Source of the DNA: CAWAWP01 sp963841205
GTDB taxonomy: Bacteria; Chloroflexota; Ktedonobacteria; Ktedonobacterales; JADMIN01
Direction: 5' to 3'
DNA length: 64,000 bases
Assembly (NCBI GenBank): GCA_963841205.1
Contig: CAWJCH010000024.1
Coordinates: 1 to 64,000 of the forward strand
Part shown: positions 19,475 to 28,533 of the stretch, piece by piece
Layout of the letters: each line of letters starts with the position of its first letter
Numbering within the stretch: position 1 is the stretch's first letter
Program-made: the position numbers and the translations under genes
Notes under the pieces: generated by a model
The model's database searches: none
The model's input: only the letters and a program-made list of their open reading frames with translations
What the model was told of the DNA's origin: nothing

Positions 19475-19966
19475 CTATGCCTTGGGTGCACGAGAAATGG
19501 GGTCGCGCCACGCATCAATGCTCCAGACAGCCTGCCCAAACAGCCTCGACGCCCCGACCAGGAAGACGATGGCGAAGACGAGCAAGCCCGGAACAAGGAT
19601 GAGATCTCCGCGCAGGAGGTCGTTTACCACATCAACCACCTGAATCAGCGCCGTCAGCACCATGAATCCGGCGAGCATGCGCCGCGCTCCAAGCACGAGG
19701 AGCGCGAGCAACAGGAGTGCCAACGGCACGTTGCGCGCAAAGAAGTAGTCCGCGTAGACACGTGCTCCATTCGACAGGGCGGTCCCGTTGGTTAGGAGCG
19801 TGGGGGCAACCTTACCGATCACCGCCCCACCTATCGTCAGCAGAGCGCCGAGAACGGCGACGACGGCCACCCACCAGGGAATGCGCCCGGCGGACTGGAG
19901 CAGCCCACCTTCGCGCAGTTGCTCGACATCGCCGGATGGCCGTGAACTCCTCGTCGCATCTGACAT
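19475..19966 (-). CDS. small multi-pass membrane protein
   Basis: A 163-residue protein with about four hydrophobic segments: WWVAVVAVLGALLTIGGAVI near residue 30, NVPLALLLLALLVLGARRML near 80, a middle segment around TALIQVVDVVNDLL, and LILVPGLLVFAIVFLVGASR near 120. The N-terminal 25 residues are polar. The ATG at 19966 is chosen for AAGGAG 7 bases upstream; a longer frame exists but has no signal. No family is recognised with confidence; the layout recalls DUF4345-like integral membrane proteins. It stands alone between repeat copies. Confidence 0.7.
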   Translation of the reverse strand: MSDATRSSRPSGDVEQLREGGLLQSAGRIPWWVAVVAVLGALLTIGGAVIGKVAPTLLTNGTALSNGARVYADYFFARNVPLALLLLALLVLGARRMLAGFMVLTALIQVVDVVNDLLRGDLILVPGLLVFAIVFLVGASRLFGQAVWSIDAWRDPISRAPKA

Positions 19967-20116
19967 GGCCGGCTCCTTGCTCGCCCTGCTGTCTGGCGCC
20001 TGCCAAGTCGTTACGTCGCGCCTTGGAGCACGCGTCAGTGAGCGGGGCATCACCATTGTCCACCGATCCCGATAGACCCGGTAGGTGAAAGCGTCACAGC
20101 TTCGGGATGACACTAC

Positions 20117-20509
20117 TGACACTCCACGGGGGCAAAAGCCCCATGGGTGCTCAGGCTACGGGTCTGATGGGATGATTGTATCCACCCCTGCCCGTTCGCG
20201 CCCGAAGGCGGTGCCCCCGCCCAAGCGGACGTTGCAGGCATCGCCAGGCGAGCTAGGCTCTCGAAAAAACGCTGGCTCAACCGCATGGCACCGCGTCCAA
20301 GGCCCGTTGCTGCTTTTGCCCGTGGGAACGAGGTACCACGGAACCGGCAAACAGCATGCACTTGGCGAGGTGCAAAGAGTCCGCTGAGGTCGTCGGCCTG
20401 ATGGGCAGGAAAACGGCAATGCCACCAGGCTGTGGGCGAAAGCCCTGGACGCCGCACCGCCCGGGTTAACACCCAGCGGCTTGCGGCGGGCTAAAGCCCT
20501 TTTCTGTCA
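20117..20509 (-). repeat. 393-bp non-autonomous IS605 derivative, copy A2
   Basis: Nearly identical to 17130-17523 and in the same orientation. The end hairpin differs (GGGGGCAAAAGCCCC against GGGGCTAAAGCCCC), a two-base deletion sits in the CTCTCGA segment, and the flanks are unrelated, which argues for transposition rather than a large duplication. Confidence 0.75.
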
Positions 20510-20559
20510 TGAAGTGCATCTCGACTCCTCGTTCTTTCTAGGGAAATCTGCGACTCGGC

Positions 20560-21270
20560 AGGCATGGATCGGCCAAGCGATGATGAAACACGCTTAGGAG
20601 CTCGTTGCGAGCTGTTCGCCCGCGTCCACCGACGTCCTCCAGCGTCAAATATGCCGCGACTATTTGCACTCGTTCGTTCGCCTCCGTTCGCCTCCGTCCG
20701 CCTCCGTTCGCCTCCGTCCGCCTGGGGTAGTATACTCACTACCACCGCGCCGCCGTCCGCTCGCCGCAAACCCTGATTATTCCAGTGATTCCGACCAACC
20801 GACCGTGACGCACGCCGCTCAGCTGGCTACCGCCCACAGTGGCACTCGTGGCACTACTGGCATCCTCGTCGTCACCCGTCCACTTGGCCTCGCCATTCGC
20901 GCCGAGCGCCTGGGTGCGCTCACGCATCCCGGCGTCTGCGCTCCTCACCCGCCGAGCGCCTGCGCCCGCCGCTCCGCCTCCTGCGCCTCGTCCGTCCTCT
21001 TGGTTGATTGCTTGGTGCACTAAATCGTACACATACGAGCGGCGTTTCACTCACGGCCACTCCCGAGGCCCCTCGTCTGACCGCCTTAGCCCTCCCTCAC
21101 CCCGACTGTGCCCGGCTCGCCGCACGTGCCTACGTGAAGCGCACCAGAGTCCAGGCATGCGGAGTCGCCGGTCGCACCGTTACTCAGGCCCCTCGCTGAC
21201 GTCCTATCATCAGTAAGCTTACTGTAGAGCTTAGTTGCGACGGTGGCGGAATCGAGAGAGGCGCGGCATC
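20560..21270. repeat. intergenic region with tandem CGTTCGCCTC repeat
   Basis: A copy of the dispersed repeat lies at about 20590-20740. It contains several 12-base units alternating CGTTCGCCTC and CGTCCGCCTC (20676-20725), followed by the inverted pair GGTAGT / ACTACC around 20727-20743. From 20750 to 21270 I see no gene; scattered open frames have no ribosome sites and no recognisable protein. Confidence 0.5.
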
Positions 21271-22290
21271 ATGCGTGGATTCATCGGGTCGCTGCGGACG
21301 CGCCTGGGGCGCGTCGCCGGGGTTGTCGTCTCGCTGCTCATCGTCGCCGGGTTCGCCTTCGTGCTGCTGCAGATCGCCTCGGGCGGTTCTCCTGCGCACG
21401 CGACCGTCGGCGACGACCCGACGGCCACGGCGGTGGCGACCGCGACGACTACCGCCACCGCGACAGCCACCGCGACAGTGGCGCCGCATGCCACCGTCAC
21501 GCCGGCTGGACTAGGCCCTGGAGTACCTCCAACGCCTGGGTTTACCGTCCAATCCATCACGACCGCATCTATCGACATGTCGACCGATTCTGGCTATCCG
21601 GGGCTGGATATAGAGTCGGGCGCGCCCATACCCACTACGATTGGCGGGTGTGGGCCACATGTCATGTTTTATATTTGGTTTACGCTCACCCTCTCGAACA
21701 ACCCCACCCCCCCCAACCAACATGAGGGCACTACCGCATCGATCGGCTACTACTTCCGTACGAGTGACGGCTCCAGTCACGGCTCAGCCGCGCATCCGCT
21801 CTATTACATGATTCCGAGCGGAGGCACCGACATGACGATTAACACCTGGTGGCAGATGCCCTATACGCAGGCGAATGGTTCAGCGCAATGGACGGAGCTC
21901 GACATCGTCCAACCCAATCAGATCAGTTACCGGGCGAACTACAAAGCGCTGTGCGTGTTCTCGCCCACGACTCCGCACGTGTCCGTGAGTCCCACCACGT
22001 ATAACTGTGCGGCTGGAGGCGATCAAACGTTCACCGTCTCGGGGACGCTCGAGGCGACATTCACGCCAGACAATACCAGTCACACAATCACCTATTTTTG
22101 GGAAAACGATTTTAGCACCCACGGCACGGATACTCCCACGCAAACCATCACTTTCCCGCCGGGGGTTACCTCGATGCCGGCGCAACCAGACATCGTCATT
22201 GGCAATGCCGCGAACCAGACGGCGGCGTTCCAGGCTTCCCTCCAGGAGTCGGGACCTAACAGCAGCGTAACGGTAACAAGCGCCTGTTAG
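21271..22290 (+). CDS. membrane-anchored secreted protein of unknown function
   Basis: A 339-residue protein with a short basic N-terminus (MRGFIGSLRTRLGR), one hydrophobic segment (VAGVVVSLLIVAGFAFVLLQ), then a Thr/Ala-rich linker of TAT repeats (residues 50-75) and an extracellular domain of about 260 residues rich in Thr, Pro and Tyr. Four Cys in the outer part could form disulfides. There is no peptidoglycan or enzyme motif that I recognise. The ATG at 21271 has a modest GAGAGG before it. The Thr-rich linker suggests surface display. It sits just outside, or at the edge of, the Cas1/PolB island. Confidence 0.7.
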   Translation: MRGFIGSLRTRLGRVAGVVVSLLIVAGFAFVLLQIASGGSPAHATVGDDPTATAVATATTTATATATATVAPHATVTPAGLGPGVPPTPGFTVQSITTASIDMSTDSGYPGLDIESGAPIPTTIGGCGPHVMFYIWFTLTLSNNPTPPNQHEGTTASIGYYFRTSDGSSHGSAAHPLYYMIPSGGTDMTINTWWQMPYTQANGSAQWTELDIVQPNQISYRANYKALCVFSPTTPHVSVSPTTYNCAAGGDQTFTVSGTLEATFTPDNTSHTITYFWENDFSTHGTDTPTQTITFPPGVTSMPAQPDIVIGNAANQTAAFQASLQESGPNSSVTVTSAC

Positions 22291-22513
22291 CCGGAGCGAC
22301 GGGCGCCCGCTCTCCGCGTCCGTCGCTCTCTGCACATAGCGCGTCGCACGCAGCTCGGCCTTGCACTCGTCTGACGGTTCGCTCAGGTCCAGCTCTGTGA
22401 CTGATGACGGTCGTTCGTTAGCCGGTCGGGCGCTTCACGTGCGCTGACAACTCAGCAAGTCAGCTTGACACGCCGGTGGAGCATGGGCGCCCGAGTACCA
22501 AGCCGTAGGCTGC

Positions 22514-25500
22514 CTAGAGCGCTGGCTCATCGGTGTGAGACACGCGGCGTGCTCCCATGTGCTGCACCAGACGGGCGCGCTCGTCCGTTGTCCACATTGC
22601 GCGACCGCGCAGCCGCTCCTGCGCCTGCTCCGGAGTAATGCCCAGCAGGTCCGCCAGCGCCTCGCCGCTGACGACTTCGCGCCAGCCGGAGATACTCTCC
22701 AGGTGGTCGGGGGCCAGCAGGTGCATGGCCCGCTCCAAAGCCGCCACAGTTTCGGGGAGTGGTTCGTGCGCGGTGTGCGCCACCCGTTCGATCGTCTTGC
22801 GCGAGAGACGCGAGGCCGCCAGCAGGTCGGGCAGGTCTTCATCAAAGAGGGACGAGAGGCGCCGGCGCCGCGTGCGCACGGGATCTTCCGGTGCAGACCT
22901 CATCCGCGACGGTGCGGTCGGCGCCCAGGCCGATGACGCCGCGCCATAGTCTCGGCTGCCAAACTGTTGCTGACCGCCCACGACGTTGGCCGTGTCCTCC
23001 GCCGCCGATTGCGCGAGCCGGTTACTCTCCTTGCCAATCACGTCCACGCCGCATACCTCGATATGGCGCCGCGTCAGCACGCCGACCCCGTATGGATTCG
23101 CTGCCTTCGCTTCCCCATGCGTGAAATAGTGCGTGACGACCGCGTACATGGACTTAAGTATGGTATCTGGTGGCACTGGCGTCTCGTCCCCGATGCGTCG
23201 TATGTCCCCGCGCGCCAGGGCCTTCGCTACCGCAGCGGCCGAGGTCACGTAGGGGGAAAAGAGCGCGGTCGCGTCGCGCGTCAGCAGGGTCTCGCTGAGC
23301 ACGTGCTCCAGGTGTTCCGCGGCCGCCTCTTCGTCTTCTTCCTCGCCTACCTCCGCTGACTCGGCCTGGCTGTCCTCGTAGTCGACCGCCCCATGCCCAC
23401 CAGACCCATTGTGTCGCACGATCGCATCGCCCCACACCATGCGGCTGAGCGGGTCACGGGCGTCGTCTGGACTGGGATAGACCGTGAGAAAGCCCCCAGG
23501 GCGCAGGCCCGGTAGGTGTTTGATGCGTTGCCAATCAGCCCAGGTCTCGATACTGAACTGATAGAACGCTGGCGCGTCAAGCCAGTCCTCATGCTGCAGG
23601 AAATACCACGGCACGCCCTCCTCGTCGCGGTAGAGCGGGTCGCCAGTGGGATAGTGCCCATTGAGCAGCGTGTAGGCGTAGTCCCATTGCAACCGATAGA
23701 CCCACAGTGGCCCGCCGAGCGGCGCGCTGTCGGGGACGCGCATGAAGTTGCCTTGCGCGTCCTGTGCCTCGCGGAACGTGTGGGGAGGGTCCATGTAGCT
23801 TGGCAACGCATAGGTATCCTGGTCGCGTCGTCCCCACTGCCCCAGTCCATGACTTGTGAACTTGCGCAGGATGGGGCGTTGTTCGCCCGTCTCGGGGTGT
23901 TCCGTACCATTGAACTCGACATAGCGCTTCGCGCTGGTCGCGAGACAATACAACGGTTCGTGGCGGTTTGGCTCGGCGAGCGCATTGGGGTGGTCCGGGT
24001 CCACGGCGAAGTTCTGCTCCTCGTAGGCCAGGAGCGACCCGCCGTCGGCGAAGGGGTTCAGATCGGCAAAACACGCCACCACATGTTGGACCCGCCGTTC
24101 GAATTCTTCGCGCGGCATGGACGGTGGACGGATAGGTGTGACACTGTCGGTATCCATGAACACATAGAAGAGCCCCTGGTCGCGCAGGAGGCGTTCGCAC
24201 ATGGCCAGCAAGAGACGACCAGCGGCGGGGATGAAGGATCCGAGCACGCCGGCATAGTAGGGACCCGGTTCTTCGACCACCTGGCCGTAGCGTCGGTGGC
24301 GACCCAGGGCGTAGACCTCCAGCGCCAGCGCCCTGCCCTCGTAGATCTTCTCGTTCAACTCTTCGGCGACGCCATAGTTGCCCGCGAGCGCGATCTCCTT
24401 GAGCGCGTGCTGGTGGCCGTCGAGCCTGCCGGCCTCCTCCAGATCGTCGCGGGCCTGCGCCGCTTTCGCTGCGCGCTTCACCTCGCGCCGGTGGTCGATG
24501 AACGCCGTCCAGACGACCTCGTGCAGTGGATCTATCGCGCGGCCCGCGATCGTCACGGCATGGGTCTCGACCTGGTCGGCGCCAGGCACGACTTGCAGCG
24601 CTTGGATGAGCGTGGGTACGACCTCATCGCGGATAATTCCGGCCAACACCTCCGCCAAGGTATACCAGAGCGGCTCCTCGGACCGGATGTAGGCCTGTCC
24701 AATGGTGTAGGGACTGGGTGCGCGGTCAGCCGTCGCACTCCTCGCGTCCGTCCTCTGCCGTTGGAGGCTGCGAGAGAAATCCCCACGCACCGGGAGCGTC
24801 AAGCCCCCATCGGGGCACAGGCAGACGAGCACGGGCAGGCGGCGCCAGGTGGTGGGGTCGCGCAACTCGGCGAGCAGCTCCGTTGGAGTCTTCGACGCGA
24901 GCCAGGCCTGAAGCTCTGCCGTGCACTCGCGTACGGTGACGGCTTTCGCACACCAATAGCGTTGCAAGCCCATGAGGTCACTACCGGCGACGTACTGACT
25001 CTTGAAATCCAGATGCAGCACCTCCGCCACCCGTGACCGATCGCGCACCTCGGCTCGGCCACCGAAATAGGTGGTCGCGGCGACGCCTTCGATCGCCTCG
25101 GCACTATAGCCCAACGCCGGCAGGTCGAGACGCCACTGGCGCTCACCGGTGCGCGGGAAGCCGAAGGCCCGCTGGAAGCCCTTGGCGAGACTGGCCGTCG
25201 AATAGATGGACTCCGGCGTACGAGACAGCCCGAGGTGCCGAAAGTCCGCCAACTCGGCCACTTCCAGCCAGTAGGTGGCCCGCACATCGGTGACGAGGTA
25301 GCTGAGATAGTCCTCGGTGAGCGGCCCAGCGAACTCCGGGTGGGGACGTTTCCGCACGCGTGCCCCAAAGACCTCGCCCATGGCCTCAAGGCTGGCGCTC
25401 TTGCATTTCCTGAGGGCGAGACCGAACGGCATAGTATCGAGAAATCGTCCTGGATAATCCCGTTTGCGCCGCTGGTTCCCATGCTGGGCGGCACGCTGCG

Positions 25501-26488
25501 CCGGCACCGAGGTTTTCTGAAAGGCAGAGCGGAACTTGAACCGTCCCAACTTGGTCACCCGGATCCGAGGATGAAAGCCACAGTCCTCGAACGGACAGTC
25601 GCAGAGCTTGAGCGAGAAACCACGCCGCGCCCAGCCACCCCCGCGCCGCACTCCACGTACCAGGCTGCCGTCATCCGCTGCGACATCGGTGACGAGCCGT
25701 GTGAGATCGAAGAAGAGGTGGTGCCCGATCAGCCGCGCGCCGATGAGGTGCGGGCCATAGCCGTAGCAGTAGCGGTAGAGCACCAGCCTAATAAATTCCT
25801 GCTTGCTGTGGATCTGGAGGTCTTTGGAGCCGTCGCGATAGCGATGCGTCGCCACATACGCCTCGACTGTTTGGCGGTCAGTGGCCAGCGTGGCTTCATA
25901 ACCCCCATAGATCGGCGTGAGGCCGTCAGCGCCGAGCGCGATAGGCTCCAGCGCATCGGGAAGGACGAAGCCCGCGTCGCAGAGGCGATGGCGATCTTCG
26001 GGTACCAGCGCGCCACGGCGGAATCGGCGTGCTACCTTCCACTCCGAGATGCCCCGGAGCTCGTAGTAGCCGACGCGGAGCGGTTGGCCAGTGCGAAGCA
26101 CGCGTGAAACGTCAGAGCCCGGCCAGGTGCGCGTGTCGATGACGACGGTTTCGCTGTCATAGGCCAGCGTGTACCATGGGCGTGGCCCGAGGATGGTGGT
26201 AGCCGACCGCTCTTCGTCCGGCGTGAGCACATGCCAGGATGCGGCCGCTTCGGCGGCTCGGGCATCCAGGTCTGCCGCTTCCTCCATCTCACCGGACTCC
26301 GATATGGCGCGTGGCTTTCGCTCGCCCGCGCGCCGCTGTTTTCCGCGCGCCTCCCGACGTCGCCGAACCTGTGATGGTGAGGGCACGATGTGCCCGCGTA
26401 CGGCGATACGCATCGGCTCCCAGTCAGACTCCCAGGTAGGAGTGCCCGATGTCTGGTCATATGCTGCGGGCACTGGCTCACGGGTCAT
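22514..26488 (-). CDS. family B DNA polymerase, large atypical form
   Basis: A 1324-residue protein. The 3'-5' exonuclease domain has D111/E113 (YDSET), a second site at D261 (HHLFFD, lacking the usual Asn) and Y397/D401 (YLVTD). The polymerase domain has motif A at D494 (DFKSQY), motif B at K697-G706 (KEIALAGNYG), motif C at D779/D781 (YVFMDTDS) and the SAKRYV motif after it. About 200 residues separate motifs A and B, longer than usual, so an insertion is likely. A C-terminal region of roughly 400 residues follows the core, with an HTH-like end (GEALADLLGITPEQA). A C296/C298/C303/H306 cluster may bind zinc. The start is set by GGAGG and overlaps the HNH stop (ATGA), so the two are translationally coupled. 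It should replicate the element that carries cas1. Confidence 0.9.
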   Translation of the reverse strand: MTREPVPAAYDQTSGTPTWESDWEPMRIAVRGHIVPSPSQVRRRREARGKQRRAGERKPRAISESGEMEEAADLDARAAEAAASWHVLTPDEERSATTILGPRPWYTLAYDSETVVIDTRTWPGSDVSRVLRTGQPLRVGYYELRGISEWKVARRFRRGALVPEDRHRLCDAGFVLPDALEPIALGADGLTPIYGGYEATLATDRQTVEAYVATHRYRDGSKDLQIHSKQEFIRLVLYRYCYGYGPHLIGARLIGHHLFFDLTRLVTDVAADDGSLVRGVRRGGGWARRGFSLKLCDCPFEDCGFHPRIRVTKLGRFKFRSAFQKTSVPAQRAAQHGNQRRKRDYPGRFLDTMPFGLALRKCKSASLEAMGEVFGARVRKRPHPEFAGPLTEDYLSYLVTDVRATYWLEVAELADFRHLGLSRTPESIYSTASLAKGFQRAFGFPRTGERQWRLDLPALGYSAEAIEGVAATTYFGGRAEVRDRSRVAEVLHLDFKSQYVAGSDLMGLQRYWCAKAVTVRECTAELQAWLASKTPTELLAELRDPTTWRRLPVLVCLCPDGGLTLPVRGDFSRSLQRQRTDARSATADRAPSPYTIGQAYIRSEEPLWYTLAEVLAGIIRDEVVPTLIQALQVVPGADQVETHAVTIAGRAIDPLHEVVWTAFIDHRREVKRAAKAAQARDDLEEAGRLDGHQHALKEIALAGNYGVAEELNEKIYEGRALALEVYALGRHRRYGQVVEEPGPYYAGVLGSFIPAAGRLLLAMCERLLRDQGLFYVFMDTDSVTPIRPPSMPREEFERRVQHVVACFADLNPFADGGSLLAYEEQNFAVDPDHPNALAEPNRHEPLYCLATSAKRYVEFNGTEHPETGEQRPILRKFTSHGLGQWGRRDQDTYALPSYMDPPHTFREAQDAQGNFMRVPDSAPLGGPLWVYRLQWDYAYTLLNGHYPTGDPLYRDEEGVPWYFLQHEDWLDAPAFYQFSIETWADWQRIKHLPGLRPGGFLTVYPSPDDARDPLSRMVWGDAIVRHNGSGGHGAVDYEDSQAESAEVGEEEDEEAAAEHLEHVLSETLLTRDATALFSPYVTSAAAVAKALARGDIRRIGDETPVPPDTILKSMYAVVTHYFTHGEAKAANPYGVGVLTRRHIEVCGVDVIGKESNRLAQSAAEDTANVVGGQQQFGSRDYGAASSAWAPTAPSRMRSAPEDPVRTRRRRLSSLFDEDLPDLLAASRLSRKTIERVAHTAHEPLPETVAALERAMHLLAPDHLESISGWREVVSGEALADLLGITPEQAQERLRGRAMWTTDERARLVQHMGARRVSHTDEPAL

Positions 26489-26970
26489 GCGAGCACCTCC
26501 CAGCCACGCAGGCCCCAGAGTTGGGCGAGGGCGAGGGCCGCCATCCAGACGAGATGCACGAGTTCACTGAGCTGCTGACGCCACCAGCGGCAGCCCGAGC
26601 GCTGCCACCAGATCCACCAAACATCGTAGAGGCCCTGCACGATGAAGGGCGACGGGTGGGTTCCCGTGTTCCAGCGCGAGTCCCACTCGCGGCATTGTCG
26701 GTCGGTCGCAATGGAGTGACAATTCAGGCAGATGCGCACCACCAGAAATCGCGTGTTGCGCTTCCCAGCGAGGTGATGCTCCTGGGCGGGGACGTGCGTG
26801 CCACCGCAGAGGGAGCAATGGTCGAGAAAGCCGCGATGCGGTTCGTGCGATAGGCCTTGTAGCACGGCGCAGTTGCGACAGAGTCCCGTCTCTTTCGAGA
26901 CAAGACCCGGCCAGTCCTCACCGCACGACGGGCACCGTGACGCAGGTGGCTTGGTTACTGTGGTTGGCAT
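26485..26970 (-). CDS. small HNH endonuclease
   Basis: A 161-residue protein with two zinc-type Cys pairs near the N-terminus (CPSCGEDW, CRNC), then an HNH nuclease core: CSLC, the catalytic HH in QEHHLAGKRN, and CLNCHS. That C/HH/N/C-C-H order is the typical HNH fold that nicks or cuts DNA. The last 50 residues are unusually Trp-rich and hydrophobic (VWWIWWQRSG), which may be a protein- or membrane-binding tail. The start at 26970 has GGAGG 5 bases upstream. It sits between an HTH-like gene and the DNA polymerase, overlapping the latter by 4 bases. HNH nucleases are recurrent partners of Cas1 and PolB in casposons. Confidence 0.85.
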   Translation of the reverse strand: MPTTVTKPPASRCPSCGEDWPGLVSKETGLCRNCAVLQGLSHEPHRGFLDHCSLCGGTHVPAQEHHLAGKRNTRFLVVRICLNCHSIATDRQCREWDSRWNTGTHPSPFIVQGLYDVWWIWWQRSGCRWWRQQLSELVHLVWMAALALAQLWGLRGWEVLA

Positions 26971-26982
26971 GGTTGCCTCCGT

Positions 26983-27651
26983 TTAGGCTGCGGCGGCGGC
27001 GCTGGGCGGTAACACCAATGCATCGCCGCTTTGGAAAAAGTCGAGCGGGTCGAGGTCGCCGTGGATTTGCTCGGCGCGCAGGTAGGCGTTGAGATTCGTG
27101 AGCAGCGTGTACTCCCTACCGAAAACGTCGCGCACGCGCACGTCGGCGAAGGTCTGGAGCCCAGCGGGCCGACCGGCTTTGGCCGCTTTGACCGCCTGGC
27201 CATAGGCCGAGAGGGTGCGGATCTCGCGCTGGTCGAACGGGATGCCTCGGTGCAGCACGCCGCTCCCGTCGAAGAAGCTGGTGTGGCCGGCCTCATGGAC
27301 CTCCCCTCGCTGGGTGCGGCGGTTGTAGCGCAAAATGCCGCGGTCGCGGTCGTAGCGGCGCAGCGTCTCCGGCGAGAGGTGCTCGGCGCGCGCCGCGCGA
27401 GACGGCGAGGCCCCGGTGAGGAAGACCCGCTCGATGGCCGCGTTGACGCGCTCGACCGTGCGGGATAGAGGCGTGTAGCCGGCGTGCGCACGCTGACGGG
27501 CCAGCGCCTCGTAGCTGGGGATGCCGCGCGGTGCCAGGCGGAACAGCTTGTCGTACTGCCGCCGGCTGATTGTCTCGCCGGTCGCGACGTTGCGGAAGCG
27601 CCGCGTGGCGCCGCGGAGGGGGATGAAGTCGGCATCGCTGAAGGTCGCCAT
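26983..27651 (-). CDS. uncharacterised protein with HTH-like segment
   Basis: A 222-residue basic protein. Residues 72-100 (SPSRAARAEHLSPETLRRYDR) look like a helix-turn-helix, preceded by a region TGETISRRQYDKLFR seen in phage and plasmid proteins. The C-terminal half is globular (VRVRDVFGREYTLLTNLNAY) and ends in a run of five Ala. The ATG at 27651 has AAAGGA about 10 bases upstream. It ends 12 bases before the HNH gene, so it is probably the same transcript as HNH and PolB. I recognise no named family; a terminal-protein or DNA-binding role in replication is possible but unproven. Confidence 0.7.
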   Translation of the reverse strand: MATFSDADFIPLRGATRRFRNVATGETISRRQYDKLFRLAPRGIPSYEALARQRAHAGYTPLSRTVERVNAAIERVFLTGASPSRAARAEHLSPETLRRYDRDRGILRYNRRTQRGEVHEAGHTSFFDGSGVLHRGIPFDQREIRTLSAYGQAVKAAKAGRPAGLQTFADVRVRDVFGREYTLLTNLNAYLRAEQIHGDLDPLDFFQSGDALVLPPSAAAAA

Positions 27652-27797
27652 CACTCAACCGGTCCTTTGCAAACGCGGCCCTCTCGCGTACACATCCAGC
27701 CGGAGCCGTCGCCAACCGTGATCTCGCGAGAGGTGCGAGCAGACGGTTGAATCTCGGAATGTGCGTCAACGCACTGCTGCAAATCGCCGTTTGCCTT

Positions 27798-28079
27798 CTA
27801 TGGCGACCAGCGGAACATGGCGCCTTCAACGGCGCGAGCCAACTCGACGAGTTGACGTGCCATGAACTGCTGATCCTCTGTGCTGGCAAAGCGATAGATC
27901 GAACGAGCGATGATGCTGTGTCGTTGGTACGATAGTGGCGTGCTGAAGAACACCCGCGCGTCGGGGTCGCGTCCCTGCGTGTTCCACGCCACGGCCAAAG
28001 CGTCTACAACCGCGTCAATCGTGTTCCCTCTTTTGGGAATGGCGACCTTCGGCACATATATCCGCGATCTTGTTGTCAT
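27798..28079 (-). CDS. small uncharacterised protein
   Basis: A 93-residue protein (MTTRSRIYVPKVAIPKRGNT at the start). It is soluble, alpha/beta in character, and I recognise no family. AGGAG lies 10 bases before its ATG at 28079, which supports expression. It heads the minus-strand arm that continues through the HTH-like gene, HNH and PolB, 147 bases upstream of the next gene. The operator-like dyad at 28152-28173 lies before it. Confidence 0.6.
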   Translation of the reverse strand: MTTRSRIYVPKVAIPKRGNTIDAVVDALAVAWNTQGRDPDARVFFSTPLSYQRHSIIARSIYRFASTEDQQFMARQLVELARAVEGAMFRWSP

Positions 28080-28151
28080 TGGCTGGTTGCTCCTGTTCCT
28101 CCGAGGTTCGTTTCGCCCTCACGGGAGCCACAGCGTATCGCGGCGTCAACG

Positions 28152-28173
28152 CGCTGTCGTAAACACGACAGCG
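28152..28173. promoter_or_regulatory. operator-like 22-bp dyad between divergent arms
   Basis: CGCTGTCGT and ACGACAGCG are perfect inverted 9-mers around AAAC. The dyad lies midway between the minus arm (start 28079) and the plus arm (start 28261), next to genes for two DNA-binding regulators. The word GCGTCAACGC directly precedes it (28143-28152) and recurs at 27763-27772 upstream of the next minus-strand gene. This is a likely repressor site for the island. Confidence 0.5.
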
Positions 28174-28211
28174 GGCCGGGGTTGCGGAGGGAGCTAATCT
28201 ACTCGTCATCC

Positions 28212-28240
28212 TTGACGCGGCGACCGATATCGCCTATGCT
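28212..28240 (+). promoter_or_regulatory. promoter of the cas1 arm
   Basis: TTGACG at 28212-28217 and TATGCT at 28235-28240 are spaced by exactly 17 bases. They lie about 20 bases before the XRE start codon, so the transcript would have a very short leader. Fit to a housekeeping sigma promoter is good. Confidence 0.6.
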
Positions 28241-28260
28241 TCTCCTAGATACTTCGACAT

Positions 28261-28533
28261 ATGCACGACAAGAACGCGACGATGACGGACGCAGACTTAA
28301 GATTCGGGGTCAAAGTCCCGTACCTACGGGCATGGCGGGAATATCATCTCCTTACCCAAGGGGAACTGGCACGGCGTGCCCGGGTGCATCGCGACACCGT
28401 CATTGCCGGCGAACATGGGAGGCCCGTGCGGCTCACCACTGTAGGACGGCTTGCCAAAGTGCTGGGCCTAGACCGCCAGACGCTGGTCTATCAGCATCCG
28501 CCTCAACCAGACGCAGTGGGTGGTGGGCGATGA
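28261..28533 (+). CDS. XRE family helix-turn-helix regulator
   Basis: A 90-residue protein with a Cro/CI-type HTH in the middle (YHLLTQGELARRARVHRDTV, then TTVGRLAKVLGL). Small XRE proteins of this kind are typical repressors in phages and transposons. It starts at the ATG at 28261, just after a strong promoter, with no clear ribosome site, so leaderless-like initiation or the downstream ATG at 28282 is possible. Its TGA overlaps the ATG of the next gene (ATGA at 28530-28533), coupling the two regulators. Confidence 0.8.
   Translation: MHDKNATMTDADLRFGVKVPYLRAWREYHLLTQGELARRARVHRDTVIAGEHGRPVRLTTVGRLAKVLGLDRQTLVYQHPPQPDAVGGGR

Noticed and set aside
20113..20472. Small proteins inside the 394-bp repeats
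   Set aside because: Frames differ between the two copies because of indels; no protein-like conservation.
23516..25036. Plus-strand 506-codon open frame
   Set aside because: It is the antisense shadow of the PolB gene; no ribosome site and no recognisable protein.
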